Shown piece after piece: positions 35,014 through 45,770 of a stretch of 64,000 nt of DNA. The translations under genes were made by a program, and so were the position numbers. Below the pieces are notes generated by a model, which was not told where the DNA came from, searched no databases, and was given only the letters and a program-made list of their open reading frames with translations. Position 1 is the first letter of the stretch. Each line of letters opens with the position of its first letter. The DNA is from Helicostylum pulchrum (lineage: Eukaryota; Mucoromycota; Mucoromycetes; Mucorales; Mucoraceae): the NCBI GenBank assembly GCA_025677825.1, contig JAIXMO010000004.1:496001-560000 (forward strand). The letters run 5' to 3'.

Positions 35014-35984
35014 TATTATACAAGGTAAGTACTTAATCTAACATTTTATCAGATTAATTTATTCTTGTTCCTATTGCTAATTTTTTCTTTCTTTATCATA
35101 GTGTATAGACCAAAGTACTTTAACAGTCAAAAATGTGCCAAACGTTTCTTACATGGTAATATATACAATTCTAGCTATGATACTAGAAGGTGTAATACCA
35201 GAGCTTTTAGACATGAAAAACAAAAAGTCCAATGTACAAGTTAAGTGTATCATTATTTCATTAAATAATTTTACTCAATCAAATTCAGTATCTTGGTAGG
35301 AATTTTATTTATTTTACATTTCAGCAAGCAACACAGCACTCTTTTGGTGTAAAATTCATACTCATTTAAACACAAAATCATTCTGCCCCAAGTTACAGCG
35401 TTTTCTGATGCTTCAAATTCATTTTTTTTTTCGTACATACTACCTACTTTCATGAAAATAATCATCTACTAATAATAAATGAAAGAACATTAGCTGTTAT
35501 AAAACCATAGAGTAGTCCTAGTTAATTGGTAAGGCACATAGGTAACATTATGTTTTGTTTGAGTGCATGGTATATATTGCAGGTTGAATTTTTTAGACGC
35601 GATTAAATAACCAAGCTAAAATGTTAATCACAATATACGTGTCGATGTGAAACAAGACTGGACAGGGAAATTTCAAGTTGATGATAGTGTATTGAGCCGC
35701 TTTTGACTCATGTGGAATGGATAAGTTTATATTGCAGAATTAATTTCTTTCGGCTACTATATTCGCTTTAAAAGTCTTCAGTTTATCTAAAAGTAACATC
35801 CTATTTACTTGATATGGTAGGATATATGAGCAGAACCCAAGGCAGTAATATCAGTATTATATTGTTTGTATAGTTTTTTTTACTGCACCTCAAATCCACT
35901 TTTAAAAACCAAATGTGGTTTAAACTTTACTGCTACTATATTATGTCAAGCTGATTTATTTATGTAAAAAGTAAAGTAATACAT

Positions 35985-37085
35985 TTACATAGAAGAATAA
36001 AGTAACATATACGTAAAAGTGTAAAGTAATACATAGTAGGTAGTATCAGTAGTAGCAGTAGTAATAGGCAAAGAAGAGGAGGGAGTAACGAGAGTAGGAA
36101 GGAATGTAGAGGGAGAATAAGCAAAAGTCATAGGTGTATAAGAAGTGGTAGTGGGCGGAGAAAAGACGGTAAAGGAGGGTAATTGGTATTGTTGCGGAAG
36201 TAAATTATGGAGAGCTACAGACTGATAACATTTCAAATATGCAATCTGGAGACGATCAATCGCTACTGCCGTCATACAAGTAGGATCCAGTTTCAATCAT
36301 AGCATCGCGCCAGCTAAACAAATTAGATATTTCCGTAAAAATGTCCTAGGTTTCGTAGGGGCCTTGATCTTTGGCATGGCTGGTTCGGACGCACCTACAA
36401 TTATCAAGCTTTTGAATCTTAATTTGGTTTGGTAAAACAATACTTACAGTTGGTCGATACTTTTGTTAATGATCTCAGGTCATTCAAGACCCGAGACTCG
36501 TTTTCTGTAAAACTTTAACAGTATCATTTTCTATTTTCTTGGGATCGCAGAGTGGGCTGCCAAATTCCTTTTTGTAAAAAAAAAACAATGCCATCAAATA
36601 GATGATTGTAGGTAAACTCGGATAATATTTCGAACCACTTTAAAGATAATTCCGTATGTTTCATAAATAATATATGTAGAACAGGTACAACAACAGAAAC
36701 AACGTAGGTACGCTCATAGTATTCCTTGTTAACCAATGGGCCATTGAATTATAATATATTTAAGCTACAATAGAGGAAAAGTTAGTCAACTTACTAACAC
36801 GAAGGTACGTCGATAGTATCCTTAGTGATTCTTCGTATTCGTACTAAAGCGTTGTCTTTAGCGGTTTGTTCAGAGGTGTGTTCAGATGTATGTTCAAAGG
36901 TAGAGACTTGTTTGGATTCTATGCCAAAGGAGACTTTTACCTTTTGGATGATAACGCCCTGTACTGGGTCTTATAAATCCCTTGCTCTTTTCTTGAGCTT
37001 ATGACTGTGTGATGCTGTATCACGACCATCACAGTCGGGTGGATCACATTTGAACGTAGCAAGCGCTCTTTTTACACGGCGGTTT
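35985..37085 (-). pseudogene. Broken repetitive-type gene, family unknown
   Basis: Several minus-strand frames in a row look coding but are separated by stops and shifts: RALATFKCDPPDCDGRD, then GVIIQKVKVSFGIESKQ with a repeated EHTSEHTSEQT part, then VNKEYYERTYVVSVVVPVL and MKHTELSLKWFEILSEF, then MTAVAIDRLQIAYLKCYQS followed by a Ser/Thr/Pro-rich end. The same order of blocks suggests one ancestral gene of at least 300 codons that has decayed. No known domain was recognised. The composition and its place among other relics suggest a dispersed repeat family. Confidence 0.35.
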
Positions 37086-37701
37086 GCTTTAAGAAGAACG
37101 GTACCATTTTGGACGAAAGAAAAAAGTGATTTATTTATTATTGGACTGGATAAAATAGCGGGGGTCTATTTGCTTATTATTTAATCATTTTTAAGCGTCT
37201 ACAACTTTGTTGTTTCAACTTTTGTTTATTACCAAATGATTTTTGGACTGCTTGAGCTATTACACTTTAATCCAGCTTTAGCAAAACAAAAAAATGACTC
37301 ATGTGTCACACAATTTTTTTTTTGCTTGAATACATGTAAAATAGAACGTGCACCAAGAATTCGCAGCTAGTGTAGTTAGAAAATGATCTTCCAAGTGTAA
37401 CGTTTTACTATTCATCGGGTTCTTGATATGGTTGCATCCGATTTTAACCACAAACATCTGGTGATCAGTTTTTGACCATCTATATAAAAGAAAAAAAAAA
37501 GGACATCCTTTTAAAAAAGCAATTTGTACAAAAAAGATTGCCGTGATACACACAGATACACATGGTATATGGCTTTATCCATATAAAAATCGATCATTCC
37601 ATCACTTGGGTGGTGCATCGCTTTTTTTTTTTTTTTTTTTACCTTTGGGAATATGTATAACTTGTTTTTTTTTTAAAAAAAAAAAGATAAAGAGGGTATT
37701 G

Positions 37702-40237
37702 TTATTTTATTAAATTATATTTGGATATTAATGCGTTCCATTGTTCTTGCATCTCGTCTTCAAATCTATTCGGTGTTTCAGTTGAATCCTTTTGATCACT
37801 AGAATTAGACAGAGTCTATATAAGTATTATTATTTTTTAGATTGCAAAAACTAATTTAAACAGCAGTTAACAAACAAACAAAAAAATTTACCTTGATTGT
37901 CAAATAATCAATTTCATCTTCGTCTTCATCTTCATTCCCATCATCTTCAATCATACTACCGGAACTTCTTGTACTACTATTGCTACCAATGGATGATATG
38001 GTTCTGGGAATATTCGATTTTAATTTAACATGTTCTAGTGGGCCTACTTTACTATTGCTACTAACTGAAGGATGCATATTATGACCAATATCGATCTATA
38101 AATATACATGTTTTTCTTTTTGTTAGTAAAATATGCACATAAAAAAAAAAGTTTTTTTTTTACCGTATTTTCATCTGATAAAGACCACAGTGAAGAAGTG
38201 AGAGTAGTAAGAGAAGAATTATTACTTTCACAAGTACTACCACCAGAATTATTTGAGCTCCAAGAATGATGTACCGGCACACGTTTTTGTGCTTGCTTGA
38301 TAATACTTTTAGTAGATGATGATGATGGAGGAGATATATTATCACTATTGTGAAATAACTTTCCAATGGAAGGAATACTACTTGACCGAGAAATCGATCT
38401 AGGCCGAGTATTACTGCTCATGGCTTGTTGAATCTTTAACATGCTGTGAGCAGCAAATTCAACCGATCTCTTTAAACTTTGATCCAAGAACAACATATTG
38501 TTCCAAAATATACTTTCAAAATCAATTGTGACGTCGTTGGATTTATGAATACTGGCTCGAGCAAAATTCATTCGAGTACAGATATTAAATCGAAATCCCT
38601 TCATATTTTCGGGCTGTATTAGCCCAATAATCCAAGGGTTATATAGGTAAGATGAACGAGGGAATAGTTTTTCTGTGTCGATTGTATCGTCATCCACATA
38701 GATAATAGCACTATCGTTCTGTTATAAATTGTTAAATTGTGCGGTTAAACAAAAAAAGAAGAAAAAAAAAAAGACTTACTTTATATTTAGCACTGACGTA
38801 ACTATCTGGGTTATATACATTACAAAATGTAGGTACACCTTTCCATACCCTGTAATAAGTCTTGTCCTGTACTTCTACAAGTATATATAAGTAAAATATA
38901 CCCAATCAATATATATAGAAATATATATTTTACCGTATTGTTTCACCAAGGCTCTTGTCTTTTGATATAAAATTTTAAATTCATTAGCCTTTTCTAAGAA
39001 ATTTGAATTCTTTAATCTTGCTTGGGGTACAACCGAAAATAACCTGGGACCTTTATAAAAGTAATTTTCAAAGGAAGTGATATTGGACATTTCATTCTTT
39101 TTTGTTTCTTGCACATTTGTGGCAGTCAAGATAAATGTAGTATCTGATATACCATCGAATAATTCTATACTTTCAATATCTGCCCAACCTTTAAATTTCA
39201 AAGCCTTTTCATTCTTGTTAAATAATGATGTACTTGTGCTACTAGTAGTGGTAGTAGTATTATCAAGTAATTCTTCGAGATCAATTTCCTTGGCGTCAAT
39301 GGATGAACGGCTGGCGACGAGTATTTTATCTGTAAATAAAAAAAGAGAAACTGCTCGAGTTGGCTTGTTTGTTACACGATGAATTTCAGTGGCGTCAAGA
39401 TGAGCGACTAGAGATCTTTTTTGATTTATCAAGGAACACTATAATAATGGAATACATGAATAAAAAAAAAGGAAAAAAAAAATAATTTTAAAACTTACGG
39501 GGGAGTCTTTAATGGCCTGATATAAATTTAAAAACATGGTAGCAGTCTTTGTCTGATCATCATCAGCCATGGTGGCAATTTCTGCCGCCTTCTCACAAGC
39601 AAGTTTTAAACCACGAAAATCGGAATGCTCTTCCGGTGTTAATTGAAGAATTTCTCTCAGCATCATTGAATACCTGCTAATTCGTTGAACAGGTTCTACT
39701 AGTATATCTTGTAAGCGCTTTCTTTTGAATTCAGATCGATCTTTTACTCGCGAAAGAAATCGTTTATATACTTGATTGGTTTTAAATTCTTTGGCGTGTA
39801 ATTTTTGTGCTTCGGATTGTTCTAGTAAATATTTTCGATAGCATTCGAAATTTATAATCTATTATAAAAAAATTATTAGTTTATTAGTGGGTAAACGGGG
39901 TTAAATGGAGTGTAAGTGTGTAAGAATACTTTACATGCTGTCGACACACAAGTCCAAATTCTGGATTAGTTTGTAAATCTTGTAAAAAGTCTTGGTTGAC
40001 AGATAGAATTTGTTCAATATTTAAGAATATCTTGTGACATTTAAAGGTATTTAAAATACAATTCTTTTGTTGCATATTGTATTTTAGTGGGTTGACGACA
40101 TATTTGACTAATGTTTTTAAGGTTTCAACATATGATTTTTCTGTCTTTATGAATTCTTGGATACGAAACTGTCTTTTTTCGTCATTTCTTTCAAACTAGT
40201 TATGACGTTATTTCTCGCGTGTTTATAACTTAAACGG

Positions 40238-40270
<33 letters not shown>

Positions 40271-40811
40271 TGTCTATTATCATTCTCGGTCTCGCGTCTA
40301 ATAATATCTTGGTTACTATGACGACTCAAAGACGCTGCCATCGTATCGTCATGTAGTTGAGATCCAATAATATTTAAAAATTGCTCCAGTTGAATTTGCT
40401 GGCCTAAAATGATACAGACAGATGTTAGTTTTTTTCTTCTTTTTTTAGTACTATTCTTGTCCTTGTTTATATTACTTTGTGTTCTCTTTTTTGATGGTAC
40501 AATCAAGTCAATGTTTTGACACTTATGAAAAAAAGAAAATTTAGCTTGTAAAGTATATATATAAAAAAGTATTAATTTGTATTACCGTTGACTTTGTTGT
40601 TTTATTGTTTATTTTATCCAAAAAGTCTAGAGAAAGTTCAGCTTCTAGTTGTTTATGTGATATATCTTTTTCCTTGATTAATTTCCAATTATAAGAATAT
40701 TCTGGCTGAAGGTTCGATTTTAGTTCCTAAGTACATCAATAAAAAAGAAAGTAAATACGTATATATTTTTTTTTCGTGTATAACGGGAACACAAACTTTG
40801 AAAGTAGACAT
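37702..40811 (-). CDS. RhoGEF with DH and PH-like domains, 809 aa
   Basis: Eleven exons: 40811-40797, 40726-40586, 40521-40476, 40403-40270, 40195-39935, 39858-39499, 39438-38934, 38874-38780, 38718-38164, 38095-37892, 37815-37702; the sum is exactly 810 codons. The Dbl-homology domain covers about 115-310 and shows QEFIKTEKSYVETLKTLV (helix 1), the central block, and LQDILVEPVQRISRYSMML (the most conserved DH helix). A PH-like domain follows at about 320-490. The C-terminal 300 residues are Ser-rich with an acidic run (EDDGNEDEDEDE). It should activate a Rho-family GTPase such as Cdc42, Rac or Rho1 in polar growth; which one cannot be read. The first coding exon has only 15 bases and a GTTTGT donor, the weakest point of the model. 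The intron 40404-40475 is 72 bases and open in frame, so retention would insert 24 residues. Confidence 0.85.
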
Positions 40812-41834
40812 TTGTAAATAGAGAAAAAAAGAGAAAAAAGAGGAAAAGTAAATAATAAACGAAAACTTGGGGATATTTATTTAATGCCTTTGTTATTGTT
40901 TAACTCTCCAAAAATAGAGATTTTGTGTAACTATCTCAACACACGCTACATACAAATTATTTTATTATAGCGTCCTTTTGTTTATATATTTTTTTTCATT
41001 GTTTTTTTATTACCATAATAAAAACATTCATGCTTAATTATCTCTATACTTTTCGATTTTTTTATCAGTCTAGAATAGGTCTTCTCTCGAGTTTATCATT
41101 AATTGGCCTACTTGATAAATAAGAAGTACATAGTTGCTCACAATTGACGATCGGTAAAAACCATACAAGTATAATTAACGAGTTTAAAATCATCTTTACC
41201 ACGAACCTTTCTTTGGAACGAATAAGAAGGAGCCTTGGTACGTGAGTAAAAACCAATTTACTTATTCAATCTAGGAATACTTGAATATTATTCTGTATAG
41301 CGTAGGTTAGATGCACTTGTATTGGCATTAGACTGTAGTGTTGCATAAAATATCAAAGAAAAGAGCTAAATAAAAGAAACAGAAATAGTTAGTAACTGAT
41401 AAAAAAAAAAATACCTTTGAAAACAACGTAGTTCGTTGGCTCAGCTTGACAAAAAGAGCTTCTAGGGAGTCAAAGATTTGATGGTTTTTATATTTCCTTT
41501 TACAGAATCCTAAAAAGGTTGACATTAATTTCCTACAGGGCCAATGTGAGTGTTGGCCTTGCAAGAAAAAAATATCCTCGATTTTGTGAATGCCTACAGT
41601 TTAACCAGTGTCTTTTTTTTTTTTTTTTTTTTTTTTTGAACACAAACGCATGAATTGACCATACTGGTGACACCGGCAATAGCAAGGTCCATATTCAAAA
41701 CATGCAAAAACAAAAAACGGATACTGAAAAAAAAAAAAGGGTAACTTTTTTTATTATTATTATTATTAAATGTTAAAACAGTTACAGAATGGGGGGGGGG
41801 GGGGGTATACACAGGGGGAGAAAGAAAAAGAGTT
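40812..41834. other. Intergenic with weak coding-like traces
   Basis: No intact gene. Minus-strand stretches at 41065-41256 and 41328-41564 have somewhat coding-like content (for example MSTFLGFCKRKYKNHQIF), but no start, splice context or family is evident, so they may be relics. A G run of about 16 bases at 41790-41806 and a T run at 41616-41637 are assembly-sensitive. Confidence 0.4.
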
Positions 41835-42173
41835 TTAAATATTTGCGCGATAGGCAACAAGAGCAGCTATACTATAGTGACCTTGCTTCTTATTCACTTT
41901 TGTATTCCTCAAGACTTCTTCGTCAAATATAACGGAATCATCTTCATGGTCTGAAGAATTAAATGATTTTAAGCTATCAGCTTCATGAAGATATGGGTCA
42001 AATGCAATTGATGATGTTCTATCATACTCGACACTACTGTGAGTATAATAAACAGATTCATTGCTGTTTGAAAATCGAACTGATTTTCCTCCTCCACTAT
42101 CACTACTTGATTTACGTTGTTTATTTGAAAATGATTGTTTGGCAGACTTGAACAGTTTAGATAAAGATGGCAT
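41835..42173 (-). CDS. Small Ser-rich protein with VRF motif, 112 aa
   Basis: Intronless frame of 113 codons with a clear ATG. It begins MPSLSKLFKSAKQSFSNKQRK, cut here, a basic amphipathic-looking start, then has GGGKSVRFSNSNESVYYTHS and SVEYDRTSSIAFDPYLHEAD, followed by an acidic Ser/Asp-rich part. KSVRF matches the RVxF-type docking signature for protein phosphatase 1 catalytic subunits, and the following YYTHSSVEYDR block gives it the look of a short conserved fungal motif. No catalytic domain or membrane span is present. A role as phosphatase or kinase regulator is an inference from the motif only. Confidence 0.65.
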   Translation of the reverse strand: MPSLSKLFKSAKQSFSNKQRKSSSDSGGGKSVRFSNSNESVYYTHSSVEYDRTSSIAFDPYLHEADSLKSFNSSDHEDDSVIFDEEVLRNTKVNKKQGHYSIAALVAYRANI

Positions 42174-43574
42174 GCGCAGTATTATTTTTTTTTTACAAAT
42201 GTGTGGGAAAAATATATGAAAAAGAAATCAAGAATATGTTATAAAAAAAAACGCAACTTTTTAAGAGGTTATTCCACCGTCACAACAGGTTTTGCAAGAT
42301 AAGCAACTGATGCATACATAACATGATTGGATTAAATACAAGAAAAAAATTATGCATTTTTACACTTTCAGTGCCTATAACAATAGGAACCAACCATAAT
42401 TGGTCATTTTGGATAATGTCTACTTGTTTCCGTAGAATTTAAATGACGTTTCCCTTGTTCCATATTTTTCGCCCCCGAGAATTCCGGGTTGCCTTGGCAA
42501 GTTTTCCCCCACCCAAAAAAATAATTTTTGCGCCTTTAATGCCAATTGACATTTTTGCTGTTATTGAAACACCGGTTACTGGGTGACTAATTTGACAGGT
42601 GATTTAGGTTAGGAGTTAATAGCGATAAAAAATAAGCAAGTAAAGAAGAAATGAATAAAAAAACAAAGGGCCACGTGTACTTTTTTTTTTTTTCCACTAA
42701 AAAATCATATCATTTTTAATTTACAGGTACTACGCCAGTTTGATAAAGAGTCGAGTAAGGGAGCTCAAAATGAATATAGGAGACTACCAAGAAAGCACAT
42801 ACGCTGTAACACTTAATAGTTTTGTGAACCGTTAATTCCTGTTTAAGAAGATTGTATTCTCCTATTTTTATTTTTTTCTCTCTCCTACGTACATATAAAT
42901 ACTCTTGGGATTTTTTTTTTTTATAGATCGTCCTCTCTAATGTCCTTGTTTCACATAGTTTAATATGAATCAAGTCGATCTTTATTACCCATCATTAATC
43001 TTTTTTTTTAAATTTATTTATTATCATTATAAGCTATATACAAATTATTTTTTTTTGCCGTTGTAAATAAAAATAAAAAGATTAGAAATAAATGATGGTT
43101 ACCTCTAATAGTTTCCCAAAAAGACTTTTATAAAGAATAACCATAATGAGTTTTGGCAAAGTCGGTTGCCTGAATTTGGAAATTTTATTGATGGATCGGG
43201 CAAAGAAAGGGGAGGAACTAAAAAAAAAATATATATTTTTTTTGTACACCTCTTTTTTCAAGGTCGCTTTAAATACACTTTTCTCTCTCTTTTTAATACG
43301 TCTTTATACGCTTAAACGGTGACAATGATATAGACGTATATATATGGTTTCAATTTTTGGTTTTGTTTGAATACATATAGAGTAATTAAAGGAGCAATGA
43401 TAAAGAGATAAAACGATATATATACACATCGTCATGTGAATTTAAAAATAAAAAACTGCTTTTTGGTCTTGGTGTTACCTTTCTGCTCATTTTGAAAATA
43501 AAAACTTGGGGGTTTTTTTTTTCATTCCTCTTCTCTTTTTTACTTATCTCTTTTTAAAAGTCGTATAAACACAA
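42174..43574. other. Long upstream region of the C2H2 factor gene
   Basis: About 1.4 kb with no supported gene. It is AT-rich with A/T runs. The frame at 42716-42973 (minus) has no family resemblance. As the region lies between the start codons of two divergent genes, it presumably contains both promoters, but no defined site could be assigned. Confidence 0.5.
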
Positions 43575-44405
43575 ATGGAATACTCTTCTTCTTATGAACT
43601 CTTCCCACAATTAAACATTGCATCTCATCAAACCTATCACGGTATGTTGCAGTCAAATCAACAAATGTATTATGGCGACGAATGTTACTATTATCAAGAA
43701 CAACAACAACAACAAGCGCAACCATCACAACAAGTTTTCCAACCTGTTCTTGAATCTCAAGAGATTTTATATACCACACAACCTGTTTATAGTCAGCCAT
43801 TCTATCAATCGCCGTGCTATACTTTGGCAGAATCGCCGTTTTCACTTGATTCCGCGAACCTTAATCTACCATTTAACACCACTGGCTACAGCAACGCTTC
43901 AAATGAATTCTATGTTCCGCAATCGCTAACAGATAACATTTCACCTGCTATCACATACTCGTCTTTTTCATCTGATAATGAAGAAGAAGAGTATGAAGAA
44001 GAAGATAATAAAAGTACTACAACAACGACAACAACAACAACACATCATAAAGGCTCATTATTTCGCTGTGAATATAAAGGTTGTACCAAAACGTTTACAC
44101 GTACTTATAATTTGAAATCACATCGACGCACACATACAGATGAAAAGCCATTTGTCTGTAATAGCTGTCCAAAGGCCTTTGCCAGACAACACGACCGTAA
44201 TCGACACGCTAAACTTCACTTGGGTTTAAAACCTTATCCGTGTCAATTCTGTCATAAACCATTTGCCAGACAAGATGCGTTAAATCGACATTTGAAGAGA
44301 GATAAAAAGAATAATGCAAACGGGATATATGCTTTACCTCCTCCTTGTCTCTTAATAAAGTTAAGACAGCAACAGTCCGCTGCTATAAAAAAGAGAAGAC
44401 AATAA
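43575..44405 (+). CDS. C2H2 zinc-finger transcription factor (Crz1-like fingers), 276 aa
   Basis: Intronless frame of 277 codons. Residues 1-135 are rich in Gln, Tyr and Ser (EQQQQQAQPSQQ), a typical activation region. An acidic run (DNEEEEYEEEDN) and a Thr run follow. Three tandem C2H2 fingers occupy about 163-245: CEYKGCTKTFTR...HRRTH, CNSCPKAFARQHDRNRHAKLH, split here, and CQFCHKPFARQDALNRHLKRD, cut at this point. Linkers TDEKPF and LGLKPY are of the TGEKP type. The FARQHDRNRH and FARQDALNRH blocks resemble fungal Crz1 and related factors, which respond to calcineurin. No clear PxIxIT site was found, so calcineurin control is not shown. The tail after the fingers is short and basic. Confidence 0.88.
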   Translation: MEYSSSYELFPQLNIASHQTYHGMLQSNQQMYYGDECYYYQEQQQQQAQPSQQVFQPVLESQEILYTTQPVYSQPFYQSPCYTLAESPFSLDSANLNLPFNTTGYSNASNEFYVPQSLTDNISPAITYSSFSSDNEEEEYEEEDNKSTTTTTTTTTHHKGSLFRCEYKGCTKTFTRTYNLKSHRRTHTDEKPFVCNSCPKAFARQHDRNRHAKLHLGLKPYPCQFCHKPFARQDALNRHLKRDKKNNANGIYALPPPCLLIKLRQQQSAAIKKRRQ

Positions 44406-44880
44406 TACTTGCCGGTACAAGGATACATACAAAAAAAAATACAAAACAATTATGACTTATGATCCCTTCTCTCTCCTTATTAGATATTCCCCTCTCTCCC
44501 CCCCCCCCCACACACACATACGCATTTAGACCTTTTTATTTATATGTAACAAAAAGAAAACCAAAAAAAAAAAAAAAAAAAAACTTTCCTCCCCTCATTC
44601 GTTTATGTACAATTATTCTCTCTCCCCTCTTTTTCTTGATTTCAGTATTATAATTATCATGTATACCTTCAAATAAATTTTTATTTTATTTATTTCTTAA
44701 AAGAAAACCCGTAATCTTTTAAAGACGCATTATTGATAACTTTGTGTCATGAACATACTAGCCAATAAAAAATTAGGATTAAACTTTTACACTTTGCAAT
44801 GCACATATAAAAAGAGCTCTTTAGTCTTTTCCCCCTTTTTTTTATTTCTCTTTCTCTTGTAAACATTTTTTAATTCATCA
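44406..44880. other. Intergenic, homopolymer-rich
   Basis: About 475 bases between two plus-strand genes. It contains a C run with a CA tail near 44500-44518 and an A run near 44563-44583, both prone to sequencing error. A 64-codon frame at 44459-44653 is made of these runs and was not accepted. Confidence 0.55.
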
Positions 44881-45741
44881 ATGACAGATAACTGGTCTGC
44901 TTCCAACTACGTAAAACACGCTTCCTTTGTTCCAAAGCTAGGTAACATTATTCTTGATATGCTTGATGCTCAACCGACCGAACATGTACTTGATTTTGGG
45001 TGCGGTGACGGAGTACTTACAAAAGAACTGGCTACGCGTTGCAAGTCTGTGATCGGTATTGATGCTAGTCGCCGAATGATTACTAGTGCCAATCAAGATA
45101 AACCCGAAAATACTAGTTACATGACTGTCGACGGGTACGACCTAGATACTTGGTTTAATCAAACGCAAAATTCAAATTATTTTGACGCTGTTTTTTCCAA
45201 CGCTACTTTGCATTGGTTAAAAAGAGACCCCGTCAAGGTAATTAAAAATATTAGACATGTCTTGAAACCACAAGGTCGCTTTGTAGCCGAGTTTGGTGGA
45301 TTTATGAATTGCGGTGGTAAAAAAAAAAAATATATATATATATATATATTTTTAACAGTAGGACGACAAGTGACTTAAAAAAAAAACCTAATTATAGAAA
45401 TTCAAACGGGACTAATTTCAGCATTAAATCGACGTGGGCTTAATGGTCAATCTTATTCACCTTGGTTTTTCCCATCTGCTGAATATTACAGCAAGTTGTT
45501 GACTGAAAATGGGTTCCAAGTAGTACAGGCTGAATTATGTCCTCGTATTACCGAGTTGAATACAGATATTGTAGGATGGATTGAAATGTTTGGGTTTGAT
45601 TTCCTCAAGGATGTTCCGGTTGAAGAGCATAAACAGGTTGCGTTAGAGGTACAAGAACACCTTCGTCCTAGTTATCAAAGAGAAGATGGTAAATGGTGCA
45701 TCATGTATAATCGTCTTCGAGTCATTGCAATTAAAAAATAA
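44881..45741 (+). CDS. SAM-dependent methyltransferase (class I), 259 aa
   Basis: Two exons: 44881-45316 and 45398-45741 (260 codons). The Rossmann core shows motif I VLDFGCGDGVLTKEL at about residues 36-50, an acidic residue in the next strand (VIGIDAS), and motif IV region FDAVFSNATLHWLKRD. Members with NATLHW are close to trans-aconitate methyltransferase and UbiE/arsenite-type enzymes (methyltransf_11/25). The C-terminal half has the WFFPSAEYYSKLL and GWIEMFGFDFL blocks also seen in fungal relatives of that group. The substrate is not known; a small acid is plausible. No targeting signal is visible. The stop lies 29 bases from that of MCM2 on the other strand. Confidence 0.88.
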
Positions 45742-45770
45742 GATACATGTATATGTTTTATTATTATTAT

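Larger units (their letters stand above)
34188..37701. other. Accessory stretch with decayed coding remnants
   Basis: About 3.5 kb with no intact gene. Two parts read like old coding sequence and are listed separately (34650-35013 plus strand; 35985-37085 minus strand). The remaining parts are AT-rich with A/T runs; 37299-37553 has a chance frame on the minus strand. Confidence 0.5.

Noticed and set aside
40711..40722. GGTTCGATT resembling a tRNA B box
   Set aside because: It lies in the RhoGEF coding sequence and no A box or cloverleaf can be formed around it. No tRNA, rRNA or CRISPR array was found in the window.
44459..44653. 64-codon frame with a Pro run
   Set aside because: Product of C and A homopolymer runs downstream of the zinc-finger gene.
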